From the NCBI GenBank assembly GCA_026014725.1, contig JAOZHV010000059.1, forward strand, positions 186,001 through 250,000: a stretch of 64,000 nucleotides of DNA. Direction: 5' to 3'. Source of the stretch: Candidatus Bathyarchaeota archaeon. GTDB lineage: Archaea > Thermoproteota > Bathyarchaeia > Bathyarchaeales > Bathycorpusculaceae. Under the pieces are notes generated by a model. That model was not told where the DNA came from. It worked only from the letters and a program-made list of their open reading frames with translations, and ran no database searches. The position numbers and the translations under genes are program-made. Position 1 is the stretch's first letter. Each line of letters begins with the position of its first letter. Positions 54,198 through 62,980 of this stretch are shown in pieces.

Positions 54198-54750
54198 TTT
54201 GAGTTGCTCCTGTTGGTTGTTTTATTCGTTCAATGAATTTTACTCCCTTTAGGGTTTTTTGAACGTTTTCAGCGTTGCCTTTGGGCAGTGGTGGAAGCCC
54301 TTGGCTTTCGCGTTTTTTGATTCTTAATTCTGGGATTTTGTAAGCGTAACCTGATTCAAGTACAGCTTGGGTTTGGTCTTTGAAGACTTGCGGTATGCAA
54401 CCCTTTTCCACAGCGAGATTGCGGAAGACGCGGATGACGTTTGCGACTTCGACGTCTTGTGGGCAACGGTCTGTGCATGTGAAGCATGCCGCACATAACC
54501 ATAGTGTGTCGCTGTTTAGCACGCGGTCTCTTAGACCCAGTTGTGCCATGTGGATAAGGGTGCGTGGTCGGTAACTGTCGCTGTACCTTGCCACTGGGCA
54601 GTCTGATGTGCATGTTCCACACTGGAAACATTTTAGGATTTTTTCGCTTCCGTGGATTTTTTGTAGTTCATATTTGAATTTGGGGTCGAGTTCGGAAGCT
54701 TTTATGGGCTCTTGGCCTTTTGTTGTGGGGGGTGCTGCTGTCTCAGTCAT
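54187..54750 (-). CDS. hdrC: Heterodisulfide reductase subunit C (HdrC-like)
   Basis: 187 residues. Two [4Fe-4S] motifs: CFQCGTCTSDCPV and CAACFTCTDRCPQ, as in HdrC, the electron-relay partner of HdrB. First gene of the unit hdrC-hdrB-mvhG-mvhA, which contains no hdrA or mvhD. Confidence 0.93.
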   Translation of the reverse strand: MTETAAPPTTKGQEPIKASELDPKFKYELQKIHGSEKILKCFQCGTCTSDCPVARYSDSYRPRTLIHMAQLGLRDRVLNSDTLWLCAACFTCTDRCPQDVEVANVIRVFRNLAVEKGCIPQVFKDQTQAVLESGYAYKIPELRIKKRESQGLPPLPKGNAENVQKTLKGVKFIERIKQPTGATQSGQ

Positions 54751-54779
54751 AAGGTTTTCACTTTGACAGATTAATTTTG

Positions 54780-54793
54780 AGCACGTGCGTGCT
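54780..54793. promoter_or_regulatory. Possible operator AGCACG-TG-CGTGCT before hdrC
   Basis: A perfect 6-base inverted repeat with 2-base spacer, 30-43 bases upstream of the hdrC ATG. GCTTTATG farther upstream may be the TATA element. May bind a regulator; no second copy is seen here. Confidence 0.4.
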
Positions 54794-54978
54794 TAGTTAC
54801 TCTCAAATCCCATAACAACTACATAAAGCTTGAGCCAAATCATGGATGATTCTTCCATAATTTCTAAGCCATTAAAATCATTGAAAACTTAACTGAAATC
54901 GCCACAACTAAGCTTCCGAACCAGCCATCAAAAACATCCAATCTTTGAAACTAAAGCTTGATTTTTTCTATATCCACT

Positions 54979-56205
54979 TTATATTTCTACAATCGGCAAT
55001 TTTTTGAAATATTGCTTGTTGCTTTGCCATAGTGTTACGATGGCGATTGCTTGCAGTACTAAAGCAAACACAACCATTACCGTTGCTGAATATCCGCTTT
55101 CGATGAAAAAACCAAAAATGACTCCGCTTGCCAACGTACCTATGCCCAGAATAGTGTTAAAGACACCATACGCTGTGCCTCTCCTTCCAAGTGGAACAAA
55201 CGCGCACACGGCAGCGCGATAGATTGATTCTTGCATGCCCAGCACAAGGCCAAACATTACGCATGCGGCAACGATGCCTGCTAGACCACCCAGAGAGACA
55301 AAAAGGATGGGAAACACTGACAGCGTAAACGGTAAGGCAAGAAGCTTGATTCCCAGCTTATCAAACAAGTGTCCAGAAACTAAAGCCATCGGCGCATCTA
55401 CACCTTGCACAATTACATACAATAGAGGCACTATCCATGCTTGACCTAGAGGTTGGAGAATTAAAGACCCAGAGAAGAGTATGAGTGCAACTGGAATAAG
55501 CCCTAAAGTGTTTAAGAAAACTGCAAGGCAATATAACCAGAAGCTACGAGTGAGCGGTGCGCGTTCTTGTTTGGCGTTTTTTGCTTCGGCTTCAACGTTT
55601 TTTCCAACTTTTCTATAGGTGTAGGCTATCACTATCATCATTAAAACGTAGGGAATTATGAGAAGCCCAAACGCCACTTGATAATTATTTGCGGTGAAAA
55701 ACAATACGGCGGCAAAGAGCAGGGGACCTAAAATGCCGCCAATTTGGTCTATTGCTTCGTGAATTCCGAATGCTTTTCCCGAACCAACGTTCTTGCCGAT
55801 TACAGAAACAACCGTGTCTCTTGGTGGCGACCTCAAAGCTTTCCCCAGTCTTTCTAGCAGAATGAGAACGATTACTAGTTCAAGGCTGTAGGTTAAGCCT
55901 ATGAGCGGTATTGCAAGGATTAACCCGTATCCTGCGAATATGAAGACCCAATAGGCTTTGCTTTTGTCCGCCAATGTTCCGCTGATTAGTCTTGCACCGT
56001 AGCCTAAGAATTCTCCTGCGCCGCTTACGATGCCAACCATAACCGCTGAGGCGCCAAGAAACATTAAGTAGTCAGGGGCGATTCCTCTGCCTGACTCATA
56101 AACAATGTCTCCCAGCATGCTCACAAGCCCTAATGTGAGGATGGCGAGGTAGGCTGTTCTCTTAGAAATTTTAGTATCAGCCAAGCATACCCCGCCTTTT
56201 ATCAT
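54979..56205 (-). CDS. Major facilitator superfamily transporter
   Basis: 408 residues, 12 hydrophobic helices. Central-loop basic motif GTLADKSKAYWVFIFAGYG, then RLGKALRSPPRDTVVSV. Related proteins include tetracycline/multidrug-type exporters. Substrate unknown. The start may be the internal TTG after MIKGGVC. Confidence 0.9.
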   Translation of the reverse strand: MIKGGVCLADTKISKRTAYLAILTLGLVSMLGDIVYESGRGIAPDYLMFLGASAVMVGIVSGAGEFLGYGARLISGTLADKSKAYWVFIFAGYGLILAIPLIGLTYSLELVIVLILLERLGKALRSPPRDTVVSVIGKNVGSGKAFGIHEAIDQIGGILGPLLFAAVLFFTANNYQVAFGLLIIPYVLMMIVIAYTYRKVGKNVEAEAKNAKQERAPLTRSFWLYCLAVFLNTLGLIPVALILFSGSLILQPLGQAWIVPLLYVIVQGVDAPMALVSGHLFDKLGIKLLALPFTLSVFPILFVSLGGLAGIVAACVMFGLVLGMQESIYRAAVCAFVPLGRRGTAYGVFNTILGIGTLASGVIFGFFIESGYSATVMVVFALVLQAIAIVTLWQSNKQYFKKLPIVEI

Positions 56206-56242
56206 CTTTAGTTTGAGTCATTTTATCAGAAACAAGCTTTGT

Positions 56243-56554
56243 CTATACAACATATATATCTTGAATGCTTACTATCCCGTTGTCTCCTACAATATGTTTT
56301 AGTTCAGGCAGTAACGGTTCAAGTTTTGACTGCTCATCTATGACTTCGATAATCAGGGGCATGTTTACTGTGACGCCTTCCAGTTTTAGAGCGGACTTTC
56401 CTCGTTTCCCAAACCCGTTTACTCCAGTCCAAACGGTAGCGCCAGCAACCCCTGATTTCTGCAATAAATCCATTATTAGTGTTTGTAGACGTTTACCGCC
56501 GACTTCATCATTTTTCTTGAATACAATTTTGACGCTCCACATTTTCATTCTCAT
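56243..56554 (-). CDS. DUF190 protein (CrcB partner)
   Basis: 103 residues. A small alpha/beta protein with KRLQTLIMDLLQKSGVAGAT and GFGKRGKSALKLEGV, typical of DUF190, which is often next to crcB and may be a regulatory subunit. Overlaps crcB by 4 bases. Confidence 0.85.
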   Translation of the reverse strand: MRMKMWSVKIVFKKNDEVGGKRLQTLIMDLLQKSGVAGATVWTGVNGFGKRGKSALKLEGVTVNMPLIIEVIDEQSKLEPLLPELKHIVGDNGIVSIQDIYVV

Positions 56555-56940
56555 TTCAACACAAGCTCCATCATACCTGTACCTAACAATCTGCCACCGA
56601 TTACAGCTACAAAAGATAAGCCAACATTGGCCGCCATGTCTAAAGCCGCAATACCTAACCTGTGGCTATCAACCAGATTAACAGTCTCAAGTTCGAAGGA
56701 TGACATGGTAGTGAATGAACCGCAGAAGCCCACAGCCATGAATATTGAATAGCGCGAGTCCAAATTAAAAGCAATCGAGAGCACTGAGAAGAGCCCCAAA
56801 ATGAAACTGCCTAACACATTGACAATCAATACATTAACTGGCAGAACGCCTATTGTTATTGGAGATTCAACCATCCTGTAACGTAAGTATGCACCGATTA
56901 TAGCACCGATTGCTAAAAGAAGAAATTCAATTCCCTTCAT
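56551..56940 (-). CDS. crcB: Fluoride ion channel CrcB/Fluc
   Basis: 129 residues, four helices. GAIIGAYLRYRM at the N-terminus and NVLGSFILGLFSVL (conserved Asn) match the Fluc family, with GFCGSFTTMSSFELE as the third-helix signature. Dimeric fluoride exporter. It overlaps the preceding gene by 14 bases and is under a fluoride riboswitch. Confidence 0.95.
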   Translation of the reverse strand: MKGIEFLLLAIGAIIGAYLRYRMVESPITIGVLPVNVLIVNVLGSFILGLFSVLSIAFNLDSRYSIFMAVGFCGSFTTMSSFELETVNLVDSHRLGIAALDMAANVGLSFVAVIGGRLLGTGMMELVLK

Positions 56941-57763
56941 TGCTCAAAATCCTCATTATAGCCACTACTTGATAGGTATTTTCGAATGTTGATATTCCAA
57001 GCGTTGATCGCGCAAACCCGCCGTTTCCGTTTTGGCATTCAAGTAGAAACTGCATTGTTTGCGTAGGATATTTACTTTGTTGACCAAGCAAGCTCAGACT
57101 CATTATTCCGTGATACGTGTATTCGACGTAAGGCATAAAATTTATTGGAATTGCTGTAAAACCACCGTTAGGTTTTTCGCAGGCTCTCAGGAACATCAGA
57201 GCACTGCTGAGAGAGGTTAAGTCATAGCGCAGGTAACTTAAAGATTGAATGGCATAAAATGTAGAGGTAATGTTAGATTTGCCTTTTGAACCAAATCCGC
57301 CGTCATGTGGATTCCTAAATTTCAGAATCCAATCAGCCACCTTGCCGTCATTTGTGTGGATGTTGAAGAGGCGCGCAAGCTCAAGAGCCATGGCTATTGG
57401 TGTAAATTCAGACGAGGCTTCTGAGAAAATGTCTGTTGAGTGAATGTAGTTTGAGGGGTCACCAAGTGTAAGTATTTGTTCTTTGAGAAATTGGTCGTTA
57501 TCTACCCCGCACAGCAACTTGGATTTGGTTACATAAAACAGCGAGTAAATGGTGTCAACTTCGAGTTGATCTAACCACTTAATAGTTTTTGCCTTATTAG
57601 GAAATTCTGCATCCAACCATTGTAAAATTGAAAGACCATAAAAAGTGTCTTGAGCGTTTGAGTGCCCACCTTGACAAAACGTGTATCCGCCATCATCGTT
57701 CTGTCTATCGACAACATATTTTATGACCGCCTTTGAATCTAAGCCAGTTAACCGCTGTGTCAT
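56927..57763 (-). CDS. Prenyltransferase/squalene-cyclase-like alpha-barrel protein
   Basis: 278 residues of tandem helical repeats with QNDDGGYTFCQGG, NPHDGGFGSKGKS, EKPNGGFTAI and CQNGNGGFARSTLG, as in protein-prenyltransferase beta subunits and squalene cyclases. The known catalytic metal triad (D-x-C-x-H) of farnesyl/geranylgeranyl transferases is not obvious. First gene after the fluoride riboswitch, joined to crcB. Function uncertain. Confidence 0.75.
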   Translation of the reverse strand: MTQRLTGLDSKAVIKYVVDRQNDDGGYTFCQGGHSNAQDTFYGLSILQWLDAEFPNKAKTIKWLDQLEVDTIYSLFYVTKSKLLCGVDNDQFLKEQILTLGDPSNYIHSTDIFSEASSEFTPIAMALELARLFNIHTNDGKVADWILKFRNPHDGGFGSKGKSNITSTFYAIQSLSYLRYDLTSLSSALMFLRACEKPNGGFTAIPINFMPYVEYTYHGIMSLSLLGQQSKYPTQTMQFLLECQNGNGGFARSTLGISTFENTYQVVAIMRILSNEGN

Positions 57764-57781
57764 GTTCTCACTTTCAATAGT

Positions 57782-57838
57782 ATAGAAGCCATCAGCCTTT
57801 AGTTAAAAGGCGGTTAATCGGCGAGCCTCATCGCCTTA
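57782..57838 (-). promoter_or_regulatory. Fluoride riboswitch (crcB motif)
   Basis: Minus strand reads GGCGATGAGGCTCGCC, then ATTAACCGCCTTTT, AAAGGCTGATGGCTTCTA. This follows the consensus GGCGATGAGGC-CGCC, AACxGCC, GGCTGATGGCxTCT, with P1 and P3 paired as in known fluoride riboswitches. It ends about 20 bases before the start, whose GTGAG site lies in the gap, so translational control is likely. Confidence 0.93.
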
Positions 57839-57898
57839 AACTTGAAAAATACAAAATCAGCATAATAAGGCTTCTTCTCGCGCCGCGCAAGATTTATG

Positions 57899-58456
57899 CT
57901 ACTCATTAAAACAGTGGAAAAGGGCTAGTTCATCTTCAGTTATGCCTGCTTGGCGCAGTTTGGTGATGCATGTTTGGTATTGTTTTTGTGTAAACCTTGA
58001 GGGCTCAAGGGAAGCGCCTTTGCTTGTGAAAAGGCAGGTTTCTTTGGCAACTCTGCCTTTTTTGAGGACGAACAATTGTTTTTTGAATCGGTTGAGTGCT
58101 TGGCAGTTTTGGGTTAGCATGCCAAAGGGGGTGTTGGGGAATTGTCGGCATCCGCTGGGTCGAAACTCGTAGATTGTGCAGGTTTTGTTTTCAAGAAACG
58201 GGCAGGGGGTCTGCGTGATGTATTGGTCGTAGTTTGCTTCGTCTGCTTCCCAAAGTTTGCCTAGCTCTTCGTAGAGGGCTTTTGCTTTAGCGCAGACTTC
58301 GGGGTGTTCTTGTGGGTTTGCGTTGATTGGTCCAGCAGTCAAGAAATCATCCAGCGTGCAGCAGACGCCACATTGGTTGCAGAGAAACGGCAAATTAATT
58401 GACCAAACGCCGTTTTTGGTTTTGAATTCTAAGTGGACATAGAAGGTGTCAATCAT
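57899..58456 (-). CDS. YkgJ-family cysteine-cluster protein
   Basis: 185 residues. The cysteines CNQCGVCC near residue 26, CPFLENKTCTIYEFRPSGCR near 105 and later CLFTSKG match the YkgJ/UPF0153 zinc- or iron-binding family. Cytoplasmic; role unknown. Confidence 0.88.
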   Translation of the reverse strand: MIDTFYVHLEFKTKNGVWSINLPFLCNQCGVCCTLDDFLTAGPINANPQEHPEVCAKAKALYEELGKLWEADEANYDQYITQTPCPFLENKTCTIYEFRPSGCRQFPNTPFGMLTQNCQALNRFKKQLFVLKKGRVAKETCLFTSKGASLEPSRFTQKQYQTCITKLRQAGITEDELALFHCFNE

Positions 58457-58510
58457 CTTGCATTCCGAACACGATTCAACTGTTTGTTTGTTGCTTTCAA
58501 CTTTTCGCTC

Positions 58511-58828
58511 TTAAAAATTTGTATTATCAACCAACTGCAGCTTAACGAACTTAATTACAAGCAACCCAGCAACAAAAAATACAGCAGTAAACCATACCAC
58601 GGCTAATCCTAAGTATACAAAGTTGCCAGTCTGAGCAAATAAAATAATTAGTATGAATATGAAAACACTGCCTATCGCGCCTCCAGCGCCCCCAATAGCG
58701 CTATTAATCTCTTTGTTTTTTACTCTAAGCTTTGAGGCACAAACTTGGCACGTAATTGAGTTAAGGTTAGTAAGCCGTAACATTTTTCGTGCTTGAATTT
58801 TATTACCGCATTTGGGGCAATCGGTCAT
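58511..58828 (-). CDS. Zinc-ribbon protein with two membrane helices
   Basis: 105 residues. CPKCGN and CQVCASKL form the ribbon, followed by two helices (IGSVFIFILIILFAQTG and VYLGLAVVWFTAVFFVAGLL). No recognised family; membrane protein of unknown function. Confidence 0.6.
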   Translation of the reverse strand: MTDCPKCGNKIQARKMLRLTNLNSITCQVCASKLRVKNKEINSAIGGAGGAIGSVFIFILIILFAQTGNFVYLGLAVVWFTAVFFVAGLLVIKFVKLQLVDNTNF

Positions 58829-58949
58829 TTTTAACCAAGATTAAATGAGTGCCTTCGGATATTAAGTTTGAGGTTGCACCTTAAGAGCTAAAATGTACCT
58901 TATGTAATGCTTAAATAATTTCGGCTCTTGTATTTGTTCGGCTGAGAAA

Positions 58950-60371
58950 GTGACACTTACACAACAGAAAATTCGCTTTTTTAACACACTAACCCGTAGA
59001 AAGGAAGAGTTCAAGCCGTTGGAACAGGGCAAGGTGAAGATGTACACTTGTGGTCCAACAGTCTACGATTTTGCGCACATCGGCAACTTCCGCGCTTTCC
59101 TCTTTGAAGACTTGCTTAAACGCTGGCTGATTCAGCGCGGCTACAAGGTTACGCACGTCATGAACCTAACTGACGTGGATGATAAAACCATTAAGGGCAG
59201 CCAAAAGCAGGGTTTGCCACTTAGGCAATTTACTGATTTTTACGTGAAAGCCTTCTTTGAGGATATTAAAGCCCTAAACATCATGCCTGCAGACGTTTAT
59301 CCAAAAGCAACCGACCACATACCCGAAATGGTCACAATAATCAAAACATTGATGGCTAAAGGTATCGCTTATCGAGGCGAAGACGGTTCAATCTACTATG
59401 CTGTCAGCAAGTTCCCAGACTACGGCAAACTATCCCACATAAAAGTCGGCGAACTCAAGGCAGGCGCACGAGTCAGCCAAGACGAATACGCCAAAGAAGA
59501 AGCCCAAGACTTCGCCCTCTGGAAAGCATGGACACCAGAAGATGGCGATGTATTTTGGGAGACGGAACTGGGCAAGGGCAGACCAGGCTGGCACATCGAA
59601 TGCAGCGCCATGAGCATGAAGTATCTGGGCGAAACCTTTGACATTCACTGTGGCGGCGTAGACAACATGTTCCCGCATCACGAGAACGAGATTGCGCAAA
59701 GCGAAGCCGCAACGGGCAAGAGGTTTGTGAATTACTGGTTGCACAACGAGCACCTGCAGGTAGAAGGCAAAAAAATGGCAAAACGCTTTGGCAACTTCTA
59801 CACTCTACGCGACCTATTAGCGAAAGGCTACGACCCTATCGCGATTCGCTACTTGCTGTTGTCAACGCATTATAGGCAACAATTCAACTTCACCTTTGAG
59901 GGCTTAGAAGCCGCAAAAAGCGCTGTTGAACGCTTAAGAAATTTTGTTAGGCGCCTGCACGATGCAGACGGAAAAGAATGCAAAGAAGTCTCAGCCTTAA
60001 CAGAGAAGCTTGAGGCGTGTTTTGGCGGCTCAATGGATGATGACTTAAACATCAGCGTGGCTTTGGCGTCACTTTTTGATTTCGTCCGCGACATAAACAA
60101 CCTGCTGGATTCCAACAAGGTAAGCAAGGCAGAAGCGGCAGACATCCGCGGGTTGATGATGCGCATTGACGAGGTTTTAGGCGTCATCGGCAAAGTGGAA
60201 TCCGAAGAGGTACTGCCCAAAGATATTGACGCAATAGTGCAGAAGCGCGAGGAAGCACGCAAAGCCAAAAACTGGAAAGAAGCCGACGCCATACGAGCGC
60301 AACTAAAAGCCATGGGCATCGTGCTTGAGGACACAGCGCAGGGTGTGCGGTGGCACAGAGAGAAAACTTAG
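58950..60371 (+). CDS. cysS: Cysteinyl-tRNA synthetase
   Basis: 473 residues from GTG 58950. Class I ATP motif FAHIGNFRAFLFED (HIGN), zinc ligands CGPTVYD and ECSAMSMKYLG, HCGGVDNMFPHHENE, and the KMSKS-like KKMAKRFGN. The standard route of Cys-tRNA synthesis, rather than the SepRS/SepCysS route of some methanogens. Confidence 0.97.
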   Translation: MTLTQQKIRFFNTLTRRKEEFKPLEQGKVKMYTCGPTVYDFAHIGNFRAFLFEDLLKRWLIQRGYKVTHVMNLTDVDDKTIKGSQKQGLPLRQFTDFYVKAFFEDIKALNIMPADVYPKATDHIPEMVTIIKTLMAKGIAYRGEDGSIYYAVSKFPDYGKLSHIKVGELKAGARVSQDEYAKEEAQDFALWKAWTPEDGDVFWETELGKGRPGWHIECSAMSMKYLGETFDIHCGGVDNMFPHHENEIAQSEAATGKRFVNYWLHNEHLQVEGKKMAKRFGNFYTLRDLLAKGYDPIAIRYLLLSTHYRQQFNFTFEGLEAAKSAVERLRNFVRRLHDADGKECKEVSALTEKLEACFGGSMDDDLNISVALASLFDFVRDINNLLDSNKVSKAEAADIRGLMMRIDEVLGVIGKVESEEVLPKDIDAIVQKREEARKAKNWKEADAIRAQLKAMGIVLEDTAQGVRWHREKT

Positions 60372-61153
60372 GCAGTTTTACCTGTTAAGTTCCATTCTGA
60401 GGTCGCGTACTTTTCTTTGCAGAGTTTTTTGGCAAGCTCAACCTCGTAAGGCAACAATGAGCCTGGTTCAAGCTGGATTTTCAGCATAGCTCTAAAGCCC
60501 TGTGTAAGCGCGTTGACAGCGGTTTCTGGCGAAATTGGATGCCTCAACTCATTTTCGATACTAGTGATTTTCCGCTGTGCAATGTCTGTTGCTTGAGCGC
60601 AGGAGAGGCTTTTGAGTTTTAGAAGCGTGAACATTTTGGGCAAATCCGCCTTCAACAGTAAGGTGCCGTGTTGCAGTACAATGCCACGTGTGATAGTTTG
60701 GCTACTGCCGCTGATTTTTTTGCCATTCACCGTTAGATTCGGGCAGTTTTTTGCGTCGCCGCTGCTGAAATCTGCAGGTACACCCAAGAGCCGCAGGGCG
60801 TCGGTTATGGCTTCATAAATTTTGAAGTAGACAGTTGTTATGTCTGCAGTTCCTAAATCACTCACTTTTGCCACCACGCTGTAAGTAACCTCGCCTTCGT
60901 AGTCGTGGTAGACGGTGCCGCCGCCGCTGATGCGCCTAACAACATCCACGCCCAGTTTTTTGCAGTTGTCAAGGTAGAGTTCGTTTTCTGGGTTCTGGTT
61001 TTTGCCGATGCTTGCGGCTGAGGGCTGCCAACGATAAAACCGCAAGGTGTTGGGCACTTTGTTGGCTGTTCGTGCGGTTAGGATGGCTTCGTCGATTGCC
61101 ATGTTCATTGCGGCAGTGTTAGTTTCCAGTGGGAGTAAACGCCAAGTGTCCAT
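60368..61153 (-). CDS. lplA: Lipoate-protein ligase A
   Basis: 261 residues. WQPSAASIGKNQNPENEL, the lipoyl-binding VRRISGGGTVYHDYEGEVTY, and GKKISGSSQ are LplA motifs. It attaches lipoate to 2-oxoacid or glycine-cleavage proteins. No LplB-type C-terminal gene is adjacent. Confidence 0.92.
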   Translation of the reverse strand: MDTWRLLPLETNTAAMNMAIDEAILTARTANKVPNTLRFYRWQPSAASIGKNQNPENELYLDNCKKLGVDVVRRISGGGTVYHDYEGEVTYSVVAKVSDLGTADITTVYFKIYEAITDALRLLGVPADFSSGDAKNCPNLTVNGKKISGSSQTITRGIVLQHGTLLLKADLPKMFTLLKLKSLSCAQATDIAQRKITSIENELRHPISPETAVNALTQGFRAMLKIQLEPGSLLPYEVELAKKLCKEKYATSEWNLTGKTA

Positions 61154-61288
61154 TATTGTTCAGTCCTTGCCAATGAAAAATTGTGTTAGACTTAAAACTG
61201 TTATGCAAAACTGTCTGTTTTTGGGGATTAAGTTATTTAGATGCGCTTAACTTTAAACCAGAAACAATCAAACAAACGAGGAAATTTC

Positions 61289-62071
61289 ATGCCTAAAGCT
61301 AAAGTCGGCGTTTCAATGCTCTACTGCCTTGGCGAGCCATTCAACCGCATGGTCAAACGCTTAGGCAAATTGGACACACACTACATAGAGATTTTAGATG
61401 ACGGCACACACGAACTAAACAAGGCGCGCATTGCACTACTCAAGGAAGCTGCAAAACGCTACAAACTAGAATATTCCCTGCATGCACCGTTCGCAGACAT
61501 CAACATTGGTTCGCCCATCAAGCCGATGCTGAACGCTTCGATGAAGCGCTTAAAGCAGTCTCTGCAAAATGCCAGCGACATGGGTGCTAAACTCTGGGTT
61601 TTCCATCCTGGCCAGCGCACGGGCATCGGGCAGTTCTATCCGGGCGCGGATTTTCGGCAGACTTGCCAGAGCATCCAAGAACTCTACGAGATAGCAGAAA
61701 AGCTTGGCGTGAATATTGCTTTGGAGAATTTGCCTGCAAAATACTGGTTTTTGATGAACACTCCTGAAGAGTTCATGAAAATGTACCGTGAAACTAAGCT
61801 GCCAGTCGGCATCGCCATGGACCTTGGGCACGCCAACTTGGAGGGGCAAATTAAGCCGTTCTTTGAGTTGTTAGCGGACAAGATTGTTCACGTTCACGCC
61901 AGCGACAACGACGGTTCAGACGACCAGCACCTTGGTGTGGGCGATGGCAAAATTGATTATGAGTGGTTTGCGGAGACGTTGAAGAACAATGGCTTTGACA
62001 AGATGGTTATGGTTGAAGCCATGACGCATGTTTCAGAGAGCCTAAAGAAACTGCGGGCGCTACTCGCTTAG
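61289..62071 (+). CDS. Xylose isomerase-like TIM-barrel protein
   Basis: About 260 residues from ATG 61289 after GAGGAAA. YSLHAPFADINIGSP, NIALENLPAKYWF and VHVHASDNDGSDDQHLGVGDG provide the metal-binding His and Glu of the AP endonuclease 2/sugar isomerase family. Sugar-phosphate isomerase or epimerase is likely; substrate unknown. Confidence 0.85.
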   Translation: MPKAKVGVSMLYCLGEPFNRMVKRLGKLDTHYIEILDDGTHELNKARIALLKEAAKRYKLEYSLHAPFADINIGSPIKPMLNASMKRLKQSLQNASDMGAKLWVFHPGQRTGIGQFYPGADFRQTCQSIQELYEIAEKLGVNIALENLPAKYWFLMNTPEEFMKMYRETKLPVGIAMDLGHANLEGQIKPFFELLADKIVHVHASDNDGSDDQHLGVGDGKIDYEWFAETLKNNGFDKMVMVEAMTHVSESLKKLRALLA

Positions 62072-62980
62072 CGGCAACTCCAGCTCCAAGAAGTCCTCGG
62101 CTAAAATGGTGTTTGGAAAAAATTTTTGTGCCTGCTCCAAAAGCAACCTTGCATCTGGGTACCGTGCGCTGATGTGAAATAGGACGAGTTGTTTTGCGCC
62201 TGCGGCTTTGGCTTGGCTTGCTGCTTGGCTTGGTGTTGAATGGCAATCGGTGCCTGCTTTTTCAGTTAACGCATCGTCGAAGGTGCAGTCGTGAATCACC
62301 AAGTCTGCGCCTTGAGCGAATTTTGCGAAGGTTTCGAAGGGTTTAGTGTCGCCTGTGTATATGATTTTGCGTCCAGCACGCGGTGGACCCATAACGTCGC
62401 TTGGTTTCACGGTTTTGCCGTTGGGGAGCGCGATTTCTTCGCCGTGTTGGAGCTTAGACCACAATTCGCCCGCGGGAACGCCAAGCGCCAAAGCCTTCTG
62501 GGGGTAGAATTTTCCTGGGCGCGGTTTTTCCACGAACGCGAAGGCGTAGCTTTCTATGGCGTGGTTTGATTTCGCGGCTATAACTTGGTACTCTTCTTCA
62601 TCGCAAACGACTCCTTCGGCGAGGATCTCGTTGATTTCGACTGGGAAGGTTAAGCCGAAGTTGAGGGTTTCTTTGGCGCAGACAAGGAACTCTTTTAGTC
62701 CTTTTGGAGCGTAGATTTGTACGGGTTCTTTTCTGTCCATCAGAGCCATGGTTTGCAGTAGTCCTGGCAAGCCCAGAACGTGGTCGCCGTGCAAATGCGT
62801 GAGGAAGATTTTGAGTTTTTTGTGGAAGCTTACTTTGGCTTGCATCATTTGGCGTTGTACGTTTTCGCCGCAGTCAAACATCCACTGGTCTCGGGGGCAC
62901 TGCACCACCACAGCGGGTAGGCTGCGTTTGAGGGTTGGGACGCTGCCGCTTGTTCCTAAGAATACCACGCGAATGCTCAC
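62060..62980 (-). CDS. rnz: Ribonuclease Z
   Basis: 306 residues. Metallo-beta-lactamase motifs: FLTHLHGDHVLGLPGLLQT (HxHxDH), IYTGDTKPF, VIHDCTFDD and HISARYPDA. It removes the tRNA 3' trailer, even though tRNAs here encode CCA. Overlaps the TIM-barrel gene by 12 bases convergently. Confidence 0.94.
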   Translation of the reverse strand: MSIRVVFLGTSGSVPTLKRSLPAVVVQCPRDQWMFDCGENVQRQMMQAKVSFHKKLKIFLTHLHGDHVLGLPGLLQTMALMDRKEPVQIYAPKGLKEFLVCAKETLNFGLTFPVEINEILAEGVVCDEEEYQVIAAKSNHAIESYAFAFVEKPRPGKFYPQKALALGVPAGELWSKLQHGEEIALPNGKTVKPSDVMGPPRAGRKIIYTGDTKPFETFAKFAQGADLVIHDCTFDDALTEKAGTDCHSTPSQAASQAKAAGAKQLVLFHISARYPDARLLLEQAQKFFPNTILAEDFLELELPLSE

